Source of the DNA: Benincasa hispida
Taxonomy: Eukaryota > Streptophyta > Magnoliopsida > Cucurbitales > Cucurbitaceae
Assembly (NCBI RefSeq): GCF_009727055.1
Contig: NC_052359.1
Span: 13,708,651 to 13,772,650 of the forward strand
DNA: 64,000 bases
Direction of reading: 5' to 3'
The notes beneath the pieces were generated by a model, which was given only the letters and a program-made list of their open reading frames with translations, had not been told where the DNA came from and made no database searches. Positions 33,119-45,899 of the stretch are shown here, in pieces. Position numbers and translations under genes: made by a program. Each line of letters begins with the position of its first letter. Within the stretch, counting starts at the first letter, position 1.

Positions 33119-34740
33119 GTTAGAATATATTAACGTGCAGCGGAGGAAAAATAGAATCAATAAACACTCTAATCATTCTTAATTTGAGTTTAAAACATGC
33201 TTCAAAGTAACTTTTACAGAAAATGATTTGCTGAACACAATACCTTATTGAAGTATCCTCTTCAAGTCTAGTTGAGTTCCACGTGAAAGAGTTTCAATCT
33301 TCAAGTAGACAACCACCAAGATCTTCTCTACTATTCTTTTGCAAGGATTGTGTGGTGGAAACACTAAATTGAGCTGGATGTATATAAGATATGAAGAGGG
33401 TTTGGAGGTTTCTGCAGAGTTCTATTTAAAGTTCTTGTAAGCCTGAATCATTATTCAGCTCAGAACTTCAAATTATAGAGCTTTCACCATGCAAATTCAT
33501 GGCTTGCAGGAAGGCAAGTCCTATTTCATGGAGAAAATGGAGTTGAATGAATAAGGTGGCTAAAAACATAGTGGAGATTTCCAACTTTGGAAATCTCCAT
33601 TTTGATTTTTTTTATTTTCAAAATGTTTGTTAATTTCAAAAAATGATTTCCGAAATGATTTTTAAATTAAACTTATTTCATTTCAATTATTAATTTTATA
33701 AAATTAATTCAATTAATTATTTTTTAAATAAAATTAATTAATTAAACCTTTTAATTAATCTTGTTAATTTAATATCTAATATTAAATTAATAAATAAAAA
33801 ATTTCATCATAATGAAATTAATATTATACAAGTAATATTTAAATCATATTTTAAACATTAATCGTTTTTCCAATTTCGTTTAATTTTGATAAAATTAAAC
33901 ATTTTAATTGTATCGAATACAATATATAGAAACCCTAATTGAATTTGAACATTTCAAATTCTAAACCCTAATTTCAAATCTTATCATGATTACTCAATTT
34001 GCTAATCCAAATTATGAGTTAATAGAGTGATCTTATGAACCTACCGATCATGAGTTCCAACAACTTGTAATTAATTGGTTAAACTCTTTAAACCAAATTA
34101 ATTACTATTCGTTAACTACCAAGACATTTCACTATAGCTCAATAGTTGCACTCTCCTCACTATAGATATATTTCTGTCCATTTTAACCATAATCGATAAG
34201 TCAATCCTTCACAGGTTGTTCGTATTTACAGCTGGGTCAAAGATTACAGTTTTACCTTTGTATATACATCTTACTCCTTAAACTCCCACTGGTCCTCTAT
34301 TGAACAATTGATTTATAGTCCACTTTATAAATCATAACCTTCCATGCCTCATTGTTCAAACCAAGGCATCATCGCTCAAGAGAACAACCCATCTGTTAAC
34401 CCTAAATCGGGTAGGAGAGAATTTCATATTGCAAAGCTATGTCCCTAGCTATCTATCCGGTCTTATCCTAAAATGGGAGGTTGATTGAACAGTGTTGTTG
34501 GACTACTCTCACCTATGCAGATCAAAGAATAGTCCCGAATAAACAGGAGTTCATAGTTAACTCAGGATTAAGATCGAGTTACCCTAGGTCATTGAGTTTT
34601 GAGATAGTCAATTTTAACAATAAACAGTTATAAAGAAAAGTGTCTCTTACGAGGTTCGGTCTTATACAAACTTATTGCATAGGATGCCCCCACTCACATG
34701 TCTCTACATGAATGAATTTTGGATCACATGTCTCTTCACG
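33119..34740 (-). repeat. LTR of the TGTTGGG family, copy T3
   Basis: Minus-oriented LTR inserted in the outer MULE-like element after 'gtggcatgttaa'. It has the family boxes at 34040-34070 ('gaacctaccgatcatgagtt'), 34150-34175 ('cactatagatatatttctgt'), 34660 ('gttcggtcttatacaaactt') and 34683 ('tgcccccactcacatgtctc'). The right edge is approximate. Confidence 0.6.
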
Positions 34741-35324
34741 CCTGCTTTGGAGATGGCGGCAACACAATGGGCTGCGTCAAACTGGAAAGAAGATTCACCA
34801 AGATGAAAATTGTTTAAAATAATGACTGCGGGTTTGGCCAATTCGCGGTTGTGACTTTCAATGTATGTACAGCAGACCTTAAAGCTATGAAGGAAAGAAT
34901 ATTGGTGCGCTGAATCATCTAAAAGGCCATGAAATTAACGTGATTTTGGAGTTGGGTGGGATTAAGGCACTTGCAGAAGATGGAGAAAATGACATCAACG
35001 TCGACGGAGAGATTGATTGGGATTAAAGTGGGATTGGCGACGTCAACGGATTGGAAAGTTTTGAGATTCTGAAATTTGGAGCGGAGATGAGGCAGAAGTT
35101 AATTGCTGACATTGATTTTGTAGGAGAGATTAGCGTAAAAGATGCTGACAAAGGGTTGATGGAGTTATAGAGGCGTTAACGGAGTTGTAGAAGTAGTGAT
35201 GGGAATGGGGAGGGGCTGGCCGGAAGAGAAACGGAAGGGATTACATGGAAGGAGAGGAAAAAGGGAAGAGAGGAGAGAAACAAGAAAAGAGAAAAATCCC
35301 CCTTTCACATAAAATAATAATAAT
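34741..35324 (-). other. Internal segment of the outer MULE-like element, possibly captured sequence
   Basis: Less AT-rich than its surroundings. On the minus strand it shows coding-like periods ('FQNLKTFQSVDVANPTLIPI', about 34990-35080) broken by stops. I do not recognise a protein. It could be a Pack-MULE-style gene fragment. Confidence 0.3.
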
Positions 35325-35532
35325 AAAAACTAGTATAGATAGCCGCCTGATTTAAATTTTGGCCACTCAACATGTCATGTCACTATTCTATTGGTCAATT
35401 AATGGTCAAATTAACTAAGGGACCATCTAGAAGTATTTTACAAACCTTAGGGACTTAAATGTGCATTTTGAAATTTCGAGAACCAAACAAACATTAAGCT
35501 CAAACCTTAGGGACCAAAACTGCATGTTGCCT
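35325..35532. repeat. Right terminal inverted repeat of the outer MULE-like element
   Basis: Reverse complement pairs with 33054-33118 ('ttagttaatttgac', 'gacgtggcatgtt') and with 25516-25616 ('aggtttg', 'aaatgca', 'tttgg'). The long inverted repeat of the outer element is therefore about 200 bp and is itself split by MULE-2 at its left arm. Confidence 0.65.
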
Positions 35533-35870
35533 TTAAATTAATTAGCACTCTTTACTTTGTACATATATTTATGTGTCAATGGATATAACCAAATCAACAG
35601 TAAATCAACCCTTCATGAATTGCTCATAACTAAGTTGGGTCAAATTACTGTTTTACTCCTGTAGTTACATCTAACTCCTTAAGTATTATTGATCTCTCTA
35701 ATGAAAAAATTATTTATAGTCTAACTATAAACTAATCCCATCCGGGCCAGTGAGAGGGCGAGGCCTTATTGTTCAATATGTAGAATAAGCTATTAAGGGA
35801 GCAATTCATCTACTTCCCCTAAAGACAGGAAGGAGTGAATTCCATCTTGTATTATGGTTTTCCTAGCTCT
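35533..35870 (-). repeat. LTR copy T2, continuation after the outer element
   Basis: Family boxes 'tgtagttacatctaactcct' (35660) and 'gaattccatcttgtatta' (35838) continue in register with the part left of 25507. Interrupted again at 35871 by a solo LTR. Confidence 0.65.
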
Positions 35871-37913
35871 TGTAAACCCTGAACTCTAAGTTTCCTATAT
35901 AAGCATGTTTAGCCAAAGGAATGTTATATTAATTATTTGATAAGTGGAGATCCATGGTTACTTACAGGGGTTATGAAGGAAGGGAAGGAAAAACAAATTA
36001 ATTGAAGGAGCTCACTAATTGGAAGTGGCCGGAAACATTAAGTCCGGGATGAGGTGGCGGCTTGACTATTGAACATGGGAGGCTGCAGGAAGAATAAAAG
36101 AAAGCGAAATTTCAGAAGCTCGGTTTTGGCAAATGATATGAGCAAATTAATTGAGATCGATGAAATTTGAAAGATGAGAGAATCTAGTTTTCGAGGTTGT
36201 TTTGTCGGAGAAAGATCTTAGAAGAAGAAGAACAAAAAGTGAAGAATTTATAGAAGAGGTAGATTCTCGGATTAATCAGGGCCTAAGGTAAAGATTGGAA
36301 GCTCCAGGCCAAACTACAAGAAATTTGCAGCTGATATTTTAAGTTAAGAAAGTTAACTCAATTCTAAACAAGTTTGTAGAATGAAGTTTCTTAAAAGGAG
36401 TCCTGGATTTTGAGTTATGAATTTTTAAAATTAAAATAGGAAATTTGTGCGTAAACAAGCAACTGCTTAGGAAGATTAAGCAGGCAGCTCACTATAGTGA
36501 GCGAGAGTGAGAGTGAGATAGGAAAATGAGCGAGAGGCGAATCTCGCTGGAAGTGCCAAATCTCACTGGTTTTGCACTGAATCTTGTTGGAAGTGCCAAA
36601 TCTCGCCGGTTTTACACTGAATCTCGCTGGAAAGTGTCAAATCTCGCTGGGAATGGTAAATCTCGCTCATGAGGGTGATCTCGCTCATGATGATCATCTC
36701 ACTAGTAATGCTGATTTTGTTGATAAAAGTTTCATTAGTAAACGAACTATCTGAGGCATTTTGCTGAGAATTCTAAGGAATCTAATTGGGAATTATGTCC
36801 TTTCAGGTCAAGAAGAGCTACGAGAGTCATATAAACCCTTAAGAGCCTCGACAAGCTGTGAGTGGCTAAAATGAACTTAATTCTTTTAATACTTATGCAT
36901 AAAAGACCATGTAAGTTACAATGATGTTGATGATGAATTTTTACTTCCTTAAGCAACAAATGTTTAATGAATAGCAGTGTATCTTCTCCAGGTTGTATAT
37001 GTTTTAACGCATGACAAGGTATGTTGTAAATTCATTACAAAAGTTAAGTTCCTATGTTGAAGCATGTGTTCTGGAGGAAGGCTATGATGGAATGAGTCTT
37101 TGTGTAAATGGCATGCAATGAAACTTAATTTGATGCTAGGAAATAACCCGGTACTGAAGAACACGGAGAAGGTATCTGGGTAATAGTACCTAAGGTGTTG
37201 ACGGTACTTAGAAAACTCTACGTGCACGTAGGTAGTTCTGAATGAGAGGCCGAAGTATGGATCTCCTAGGCTATATACCAGCAAAGGGAGGTTGAAGTAT
37301 GAGTCTTTTGGCCAGTAACAGACGTTGGGAGCTAGAGCGATGTATGCTCATTCTCAACTAAGGAATAATGATGTTTAATGATGTTTAAGAGTAGTTATCA
37401 ATGTTTATGTTTAGAGGAAGTTTTTTGAGATGCTCATCGGTATATTTACATGTTTATAGTGATGTAATGCATGGTGTAATATGATTCTATAGTCACCACT
37501 AGGCTATTAGCTCACAGATTTTCTATGTTTTCCTTTTCTAGGTAGCGGTCAGATTTCTCAAGGTTGATCCTGCTGCTACTTGCCACTAAAAGGCCCGGCT
37601 TTTCAAGAAAAACTTAGATTGATGATCTGTCTATGTACACATGTTTTGAGAAGGACTAGGACTTTGTTAGTGATGTTTGGGTACAATTGTAAATATTTTA
37701 CCTGTAGACGTTGTATCATGACTATTTGCATGTGATTATATAAACTTATGTAGAACCTTATGGAGGCATGCTGAATGCGTACATTAATAATGTTTTAACA
37801 GGTTGGTGTTTAGGTTAGAAGGCTTAGGTGGTAAGTGCTAGCAGTAGGGCTAGTAATTGCTATTGTCACATCTCTTTCCAGATTAGGAGGGTAATCTGAG
37901 AAGGGGTGTGACA
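35871..37913 (-). mobile_element. Solo LTR, about 2.0 kb, gypsy type
   Basis: On the minus strand it begins TGTCACACCCCTTCTCAGAT and ends CAGGGTTTACA, i.e. TG...CA ends. The flanks 'gctct' (35866-35870) and 'gctcc' (37914-37918) are a 4/5 target duplication. Both sides continue the same T2 LTR sequence, which shows it is an insertion. No coding sequence. It contains a tandem array at 36480-36720. Confidence 0.75.
36480..36720. repeat. 'aatctcgctggaagtgcc' tandem array inside the solo LTR
   Basis: About seven units of the type 'aatctcgctggaagtgccaa', alternating with 'ggttttgcactg', then 'gatctcgctcatgatg' units. The 'atctcgctcat' words also occur in the inner inverted repeats of MULE-2. Confidence 0.7.
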
Positions 37914-38465
37914 GCTCCCTACTTAGACAAATTCCCAAAATGGTATACTTATTGAGTCGACGAATTTGGCGACTCTCACCCATATAGATCAAATATTGAT
38001 CGCCCTCATAGATAGAAGTTCACAACTCATTCAGGATTGGTCGAGTTACCTATGATCATCCTAATTAAATGTTAATCTTTTAAAGTAACGACGTTATAAA
38101 GAAAGACTAATCATTTTAGTCTAGTCTTATACGAACTTTTTGTATAGGATACTCCCACTCACATGTCTCAATATGAACGATTAGGGTCACATCGTTTATA
38201 ATACTTTACAACTATTATAATCATTTAAAAGTGGGTTTTATCCGTAGTTTCACCAGGAGAAAGTACCCAAACTTATCCATATACTACAGACTATTTAGGT
38301 TATTACTTAAACATGATCCACTTGTATGTCAACCACATACATATTTAAGTTACATAAAAAAACATGGATATTTGTTTATTGGATTGGGTTAATGCAAACT
38401 AAATGTTGAATAAAATAAATTCTTATTTTATTAAATTATGAAACTCACAAGATTTAGGCACCGGC
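37914..38465 (-). repeat. LTR copy T2, last part
   Basis: 'gtcttatacgaactttttgt' (38125), 'actcccactcacatgtctca' (38151) and 'gatccacttgtatgtcaacc' (38315) are the 5' side boxes of the family in minus orientation. The TGTTGGG end itself is lost. Confidence 0.6.
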
Positions 38466-39314
38466 CTCAATAGTTTGTTGATTGATGTTGCTCGTAATGA
38501 AAAATAAATTTGCATGAAAATAATAAGAGCAAGAGAAATTTGTAAAATTATGATTAAAAAGGTCTAATTTAGGTTTAATTTGAAGTCTCTCCCATTACTT
38601 TAGTTGATCATTAAACTCTATATAAAACTTCTTGCCTAAGCCTAGCCAAGTTGATTAGAACCCTAATTAACCATTCTAATTACCTAATTAGCGAATATGA
38701 GTAGACGAATCCGTTTTAAACACTTGAACTAATTGCATTAAGCTAAAAGGATTATGTGAGGATGAACGAATTTATTTACAAACGCCTAATTAACTCATTA
38801 AATGCGATTTTACATCAATGTTGATTAAAACAATACCTAATGGTGGTCGACTTCACAACAAACAAGTTAATCTAACCTTTTGTTTGCCTATGATTTATTA
38901 CCTTAATCAAGGATAAATCTCAAACATGAAATTCCACAATCAATTATTGGTTGTCAACCAGTAATAAGAAAACTAAATGTCATTCATAATCAGTAATTTC
39001 AGAGTAAACCTCATAAGCAAGAGTGTATGAACAATTTACAATGAAGATCAAGTCTCACAATTAATCTAAAAGGAGAAAACTACCAAACCCAAGCTAGAAT
39101 TACTTACCTTAGCCCACGATCACATTTAATCAAATGGTTAATGATCCCAAACATTAATACAAACTCAAGATGATAATAGAAGAGGAAAAGTGCAAAAAAA
39201 ATCATGTTGCGGCCAAATTCTCTACCCTAAAATAGAATTCGGGTATTTATAAAAACCTCGTAACACCATAGTGCTAGGGGACAATGTTGTTGTGCTGATG
39301 ATTTTGGTCCCTAC
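38466..39314 (-). repeat. Gypsy-like LTR fragment of family B, left part
   Basis: Similar to 49.7-50.6 kb, with the text 'aagctagaattacttacctt' and the 'ccatagtgctagggg' region. Interrupted at 39315 by LTR T4 and resumed at about 41045. Confidence 0.5.
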
Positions 39315-41044
39315 TGTTGGGTTTTATGCACTAAAACTCATAGATAGAAAATGAAAATAATTGTCTGTCATCAATAAAGAGTTATCGATGTTATTTCAAT
39401 ATGTGTTACTGATTGTGCTGAATTCATTTTTTATTAATAACCTTCAATCCAAAAAAGGAACATCCTAGACTGTTTTTTGAGTCTTGAATTGTATGTAGAG
39501 ACATATAAGGATCAATGTTAAAGAACCTAAATGGTATATAGTATAGGGATAAGGTTGGGTACCTTATCTTGGTGACACTATGGATACGACCCACTTTGTA
39601 TTTGATACAAATGCAATGACCCAACGTGTTCATGTAGGTGACATGCGAGTGGGGGTATCCTATGCAATGAGTTTGCAAAAGACCGGACCGTGAAATTGTA
39701 ACCACTAGATGTAACTTCGTTGACTAGTTAGATTTCTATTTCAATAGAATGGCCTAAGCAACTTAGTCTTAATCGTAAGTCTATTAAGAACTCCTGTTCA
39801 CGAGTGATTGTCCTTTGATCTGTATAAGTGAGAGTAGCCAGTTCGCTGATTCAATATGCCTACCATTTTGGGGACAACACCGAGTGGGAGTTGGGAACAT
39901 ATTAATATAAGATGGATTTCACTCCTTCCCGACAATAGAGTAAGTAGATGAGTGTTCCCTTAAGTGTTGTCTTTGGGACTTTAACAAAGGGCCTTATCCT
40001 CTTGTTGGCCCGAGATAGGTTTTTGTTTAATGGTTAGACCATAAACAGGTTGTTCATTAGAGGAAGAAGTAACCCAGGGGTAAAATAGTTGGTGTTACGA
40101 ACACTCATGAAGGACTAACTTGTTGTTATTGGTCTATATCTGTAAACAAAAAAATATATTTGCAGTGAGAAAAGTACAGCTGTGGGTTTTTAGTGGAGTG
40201 TATCTACAGTTAACGAATATTGATTAATGGGGTTACTGAATTTAGCCAATTAATCTCATATCGTTAGAAATTCTGATCTGTAGGTCCATGAGGTTCTTCT
40301 CGTAGCTCGTAAAGAGGATTGAGGTAATTATGTCTTGAACAGAGTTTGAAATGTTCAAATTCACTTAGGGAAATAGTATAATGTATACTGATACTTTATA
40401 ATATAAAGTTTATATTTTAATTAAACTTTATAATATAAATTTAATTTTGGATATGATTCAAAATTAATTCATGAGAGAATTAAATATTTGAAGGAGTTCA
40501 AATATTAAGTTAATATGAATTGGATTTATATTAAAACTATAGGTTAAAATTAATGCAGATTAGATGCATAATAAAACTAAGGTTATGAGAGAAATACAAT
40601 TGAATAGAATTCACATGTAGGTTAAATTAAATCTCTTTCTCTCCATTGGTTGATATACCTGCAAAATGTAAGTTTTGAAAAAGGATGATTCTTTTTACAG
40701 AAGGGTTCTGTGAACAAAAATTCTCTTTTTCTTTTCCCCAATTTTGAGATTGGTTCCCACAAACCAATACCAAAATTCTTAGATAATAGAGAGGTTTCTT
40801 AATTGGTGGTGTTCGTACTTTCAGTCCCAAGGAGAATTGGCATTTTGCCATTTTGAGTCATCAACGAAAATAAGTGTTCTTTCATTTCTTCGTAGGATTG
40901 AATTCCTAATTGTAATGCATGCTTAACCTAAAATTTCAGTATGTTGAGGTTTTTAGATCTCCCCTTTCTATTCTGTAATTTTTTTTAGTATATTGGTATT
41001 TCAATTTCTCAATTAATTTTGAGTTAAGTTTTGATTATTCCCTT
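39315..41044 (+). repeat. LTR of the TGTTGGG family, copy T4
   Basis: Starts TGTTGGGTTTTATGCAC at 39315. Plus-oriented, with the boxes 'tgtagagacatataaggatc', 'gtaggtgacatgcgagtggg' and 'gtaggtccatgaggttcttc' (40280). The right edge is approximate, where family B text resumes near 41045. The minus frame at 40627-40851 is not a gene. Confidence 0.6.
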
Positions 41045-41400
41045 GCGTTAGGGCTTTTAGCCCTTCACCTGCGTCGTGCTATAGTGCCTAGGTAGTACTA
41101 TGACGCCTTTATGTGCGCCATCAAACTTCGTAGCACCACGATGGCATAGGATAGTGTCATAACACTCCTTCAATTTCAAAAACTAAGAGCTTGGATCTAG
41201 AGCACCAAGCAACATTGTTGTGCTGAGCCTCCAGGGGCATTTTTGTCATTTTGAGTTATTCTTTCTTAGTTGATGCATTTGAGCTCTGTTTTGGTTTGTT
41301 TTAGTACCATTTTAACTCTAATACTCCATTTTATCTCTTAAATGCTCGATATCGATAAAATTATTAAATAAACATATAACATCTAGGAACAACCCCAAAT
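41045..41400 (-). repeat. Gypsy-like LTR fragment of family B, right part
   Basis: 'ccaggggcatttttgtcatt' (41230) and 'ttaaataaacatataacatc' (41364) match 50665-50820 in LTR B. Together with 38466-39314 it is one LTR split by T4. Confidence 0.55.
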
Positions 41401-42430
41401 GAAGCGGAGCAAGATAACACATTTTCAGAGCTACCAAAGGGTTTTAAATTTATGAGATTTTATGTGTTTGGATATACATGATAATTCATGTTTAGAAGTT
41501 AAATATATGCATTTGTTTTAAAATTTTCTATATAAAAATCAAAATTAAATAATTACTTAATTAAATGTATGAAAACAATAAATATAGTGATAAATTAAAA
41601 TTGGTCATAATATATTGTTGTATTAATTAATTATTTAATCACTTAAAATAAATATAAATAAATAATTTTTAGGTCAAACATTAATTAAATTATTTGATTT
41701 AATTACTAACAATAATTAAATAAATATAAATTAGTTAGAATATTAATAATTGATAATAAAATTCCAATTTAAATAGTTCAAATAACATAAAATATTAATG
41801 GTGAATGTATAAGTTGATTTTTTCTTTTTGAAACAGTATTAGTTGAAATTTAGTTAATCTAAATAATATTGTTATATTTAATAATTAGTTAAAATTATTA
41901 GTAATAATTAATTGATATGTTAAATGTTAACTTTAAAAATCTCATCTAACATGTTAGATGGGATTAAATGTATATCTAAAAATCTATTGAAAAACCTATA
42001 AAAAAAATCTGTCCTTAAAAGCTTAAAATATAACCTTTTAAAACTTAGGCAACAAATGAAACTTACCCAAAATCTAGACACAAAAAAAAGTAATTTTTCC
42101 TTTGATTTTCTTTTTGTATGAAGTGGACTTTCTCTATCTTCCTTCTACTCCTTCTCTTTCATCCTACCTTTTCTAGTTGCAATTTTTTCCTCAACATCTC
42201 TCTTAAACCAAATAATGTCGCTGTTGAAAAGAATGAACACTTCATCCCACAATGGAAACATTGGATATACTTGATTTTGTTTAGAATTAAACATAAATTA
42301 AAATGGTTAGAACACTTATACACCTTGAAAGAGAACCTGTTGACGGGTCTATTTCCTTCCGCTCCACTTATATGAGAAGAATCTCCTTACCACGAGGTCT
42401 TCCTTATTATGACTCTGATAAAAACAGCTT
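41401..42430. other. AT-rich DNA, no gene
   Basis: Over 80 percent A+T from 41500 to 42000. The plus frame 42118-42375 starts with a hydrophobic segment but has no recognisable domain, and I do not accept it as a gene. Confidence 0.4.
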
Positions 42431-43100
42431 TAAGAAATTCTTTCTATATAGTTCTTAGATTCTTAACCACATCAAATTTGACGGAAAAAAACTCTACGGT
42501 CCTTTTTATAACAGGACAAAATTTGCCTAAATAGAATTATTTCATTTAATTAAATTTTCCTAATATATATATATATATACTTCTTATTTGAATCTCATTT
42601 AAATTAAATACATATATAATTTTATTTAATGTATTTTAATACATTAATAGTTCATGGTATAAAATACAATAAGTATGTTTTCCCTCATTTAGTAAATCAA
42701 ATATATTCCATTGTTAATTTGAACATTTTAAATTTTCTTTCAATAAAATTGATCACTAGTTGTTCGTATGAACTAGCAACGGAACCATGGACCTACAGAT
42801 TATAAACTCCAATTGATCCAAAATTAATTAATTAAACTTTTTAATTAGTTAATGTCCATCACTAACTATAGGTCACTTCAGTTAGAGTTGTACTCTTATG
42901 CATTGTTGGACAATCTGTGTTCATGGATATAGTCATTAGACCTAAAGCTCGCTTGGGGTGATCATCGGTCAGGTGAAGTCAGTTTTGGGCCAAAATCGAT
43001 GTTGACCACTGACCTATCGATTTCGATCGGTTAGCTTCAGATGATATTTTCGAGCTTGTTCACGACTGAATAGACGACCAATCAATTTTAATTGGGTTCA
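42431..43100 (-). repeat. LTR fragment of the TGTTGGG family, copy T5
   Basis: Box 'accatggacctacagattat' followed by 'aaactccaattgatcc' (42784-42820), in minus orientation. The 5' part of the LTR is missing right of about 42930. The stretch 42930-43100 holds 'gatcggtta'-type text of unknown origin. Confidence 0.45.
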
Positions 43101-43554
43101 TATATGTCATATCCTGCCTCAGATTACCTTTCTAAACTTAGGACGCGGTGTAATGACAGTAGATCCTGAGTGTGCAATGGAACCTACTATCAAAACTTTA
43201 CTTTTTTTTAATACTCTCCTGAACATAGAATTCATATTATGAAGCATAAAACATCCTTAACATACATCTTAACGGCTAACTAAATACACATACAAAAGAT
43301 GTAATGCGACACATGATGTGGCTGTTAGTAGATACTGATCAACTACCTTTTTCTGAAAATCAAGTGCAAGCTAGTGGAAAAAATAATAAAGAAAGAATGA
43401 GCTAAAAAGTCTACTGAATAATGAGTTTATTATTAAAATGAATTTAGTAAAACTTGCCTCAAACCATATAAGAATTTCAATCTTAAAAAAAATCCATCAA
43501 AAATGCGAAATTAATAAAACATTAGAAAATTCATAAACATTCTCTAGAAATCAT
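43101..43554. other. Repeat-like flank left of element A
   Basis: No open frame. 'gaaaattcataaacattctc' (43525) resembles 'gaaaattcgtaaacattttc' at 48445, on the far side of element A. These may be the two halves of one interrupted repeat. Confidence 0.35.
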
Positions 43555-45554
43555 TGATCTAGCTTTTTGCCATCACCTGCAAGAGCCTAAAAATCAAATG
43601 AAATTTATAATATCGAACTCTACAACTATTACTACGAACCAATAAAGCTTCCTAAATATTAATAAAAGTTGGAAAGCCATCACCTAATTAAACTATATGT
43701 CCCTAAATCTACTAGGTTCGATAGTGTCCATATAGAAATAAAAAGATGCGCACTTAAGGATTTTACTGTGTTGTACCAATTGGATAGCCAAATCAATTAA
43801 CCAAAATTTATCTTTGAACCTAGCAATACATGCATTCTAGGAATAGCCATCAAATACACAATTAACTATTTGCTACTAGGTTGACTGAGCTAGACATACG
43901 AGTGCGAACATGATGGAGCTACAAATTAGTTAACGAGGTAATTCATGCTTGCGAGTGAACAATCAACAACACAAACATACATATCGAAAATGAAATCGAT
44001 TCAAAGAAATAAAAACATATACATTCAATCTAGAATTCTCAAGAAATTACATGAGTTCATGCTCCCAAAAATAAATTGAAAATTACCTCATTGATTCATA
44101 GACAAAACAAGGAAGAGAGCTCTAATCCATTGTTTAGAACCCAAAAGAAAATTAAAATCTAACCTAAGGATGCTAAAACGATAAAGGAAGAGGAAGAAAA
44201 CTAGGCTTCAATTCGACTTCCATCAAAATCAACATGAAAAAGCCCTAAAAATCAAAGAGAATATTTATAAGACACGCAGTAGCATTGCAACGCTCTTATC
44301 TAAGCATAGCCCTCAAGCATTGTGACGCTAAGCCTTACGCTCAGTGCACACGTGGCGTGCTTGTCCGTCGTCATCTGGAGCATTGCAACGCTCTAGGGCA
44401 GTGGTGCGACGCTCCCTGATATGTACACTACTACCTTTCAACGTAAAGGGCAACGTGAAGGGGAGGATTGCGATAGGGGTATTTTAGTCATTTCACATCT
44501 TTGAAGCTCTGGGTACTCAATTTCACTTTTGATAACTCCAAATCAACCCTGGACGGCTTGTAACACTCCGAAAAGCATGATTTTTTGAATTCCTACAAGA
44601 ATAGATATTTAATCATTTTAAATACATCAAACAAAGGAAATTAAGGATACAAAAACTACTCTTTATAAGAGCTATAAAAAACCCCAACCAAAACTTTGCT
44701 TGTCCTCAAGCAAGGCAAACAAAATATCGACATGATTCTTATGCTGCAAATGAGTGACTTGAAACTCAAAGCTAAGGATAACTTATAATTCACAAAGATA
44801 GGGTCATTCAAGTGCATGGAATCGATTAAGAAATTTAAAATTAATTCTCTAACCCTTTCATGTGTGTTTAACCAATCCTATCTAGGTCTTTACTAGCTTG
44901 AGAAGGTTCTATTTAACCTCAACTCATTTTTCCCACTCTGGTTTAAACACCAATCATCAAGCAACCAAGACAATCAAGAAGGTAATACTTTGACTAAGGT
45001 GCCTGAAAACACACAAGGGATCCTTAAACTTGCATTCCTTTTACCTAGGGGCACTAGCTTTCACCCCCTCACTGCAGGGAGTTACACTCTCTCTTTTCTC
45101 GCGGGTGTCCTAACTGATCACAACAAAGATAGTTCTTTTTACCCCTAGTCACACATACACATTACATGTTTATAATTTTTCTCTTCATGTTTTTTATATT
45201 TTCTTTTTTTGCTTTATTTTTCTTTTGAACTCATTTTTTTAAGCAGGGAAATAATTCTTTTCTTTTTCCTAAGTCTCATATTAAAGCCATCATGCAAAGA
45301 CGACTCTCTAATTGACGGGGTATTTCGGAGTGATAACAAGCATATAGACCAAATAACTCAATTCTAAGCATTTAAGATCCTAAATAAAATTGTACGTGCT
45401 AAAAAATGCAAGGGAATCAAGAAAAGAATTTTAAATTTGGCCTAAAATCATGCATACATTTTTGTGTATCCTAAACAATGTGATAGAGAGTTACCTAGAG
45501 CCTATCAAAGAAAGTCATCGTCACATTACATGTAGCACAAACATACATAAATAA

Positions 45555-45593
45555 CCACCACCCCGAACCTAAATCAATACATTGTCCCCAATG
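45555..45593 (-). other. Polypurine tract and CATTG...CAATG hairpin of element A
   Basis: Minus strand: 'cattggggacaatg' (45593-45580) followed by the purine-rich 'ggttcggggtggtgg' (45569-45555), directly upstream of the 3' LTR. The same arrangement marks the 3' LTRs at 51815-51853 and 62268-62308. Confidence 0.75.
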
Positions 45594-45899
45594 TATCTCT
45601 AATCTAAGCTTAATGAAATAAAAGGACAAGGTAACAGAAAACCTCCCCTGTAGGTATTTTCGTACACGGTCTCTGAGGTGTGGTAGAAGGCTCGCCTCTT
45701 AACATAATGCTCTTCTTCTTTCCAAGGGGTCCCTACAAGAGGAAAATAAAAAGCTAAACTAGAAAGCAAACAAAGAAAACGGTAAATTTATAACATGGTT
45801 GCTTCCAGGAAGCAAAATTTTTTAATGTCAGTTGCTGGACATGACTCGTCCTCCTTTCAAGGTATGAAGAAATTCTCCTATTTCCTCGGCTCCTTCTTA

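Larger units (their letters stand above)
25507..35541. mobile_element. Outer MULE-like element with 9-bp target duplication, host of MULE-2 and LTR T3
   Basis: Target duplication 'ttaagttaa' (25507-25515) and 'ttaaattaa' (35533-35541), 8 of 9 matching. Terminal inverted repeats: 25516-25616 starts 'gagcaaaatgcatttttgat', the right end reversed starts 'aggcaacatgcagttttggt'. Both continue with 'aggtttg' and 'aaaatacttct' text. Its own sequence is only 25516-25625, 33054-33118 and about 34741-35532; the rest is later insertions. No transposase of its own is left, so it was probably non-autonomous. Confidence 0.7.

Noticed and set aside
42118..42375. 85-codon plus-strand frame with a signal-peptide-like start
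   Set aside because: No recognisable domain, AT-rich surroundings, no promoter or homologue that I can name. Chance is the simpler account.
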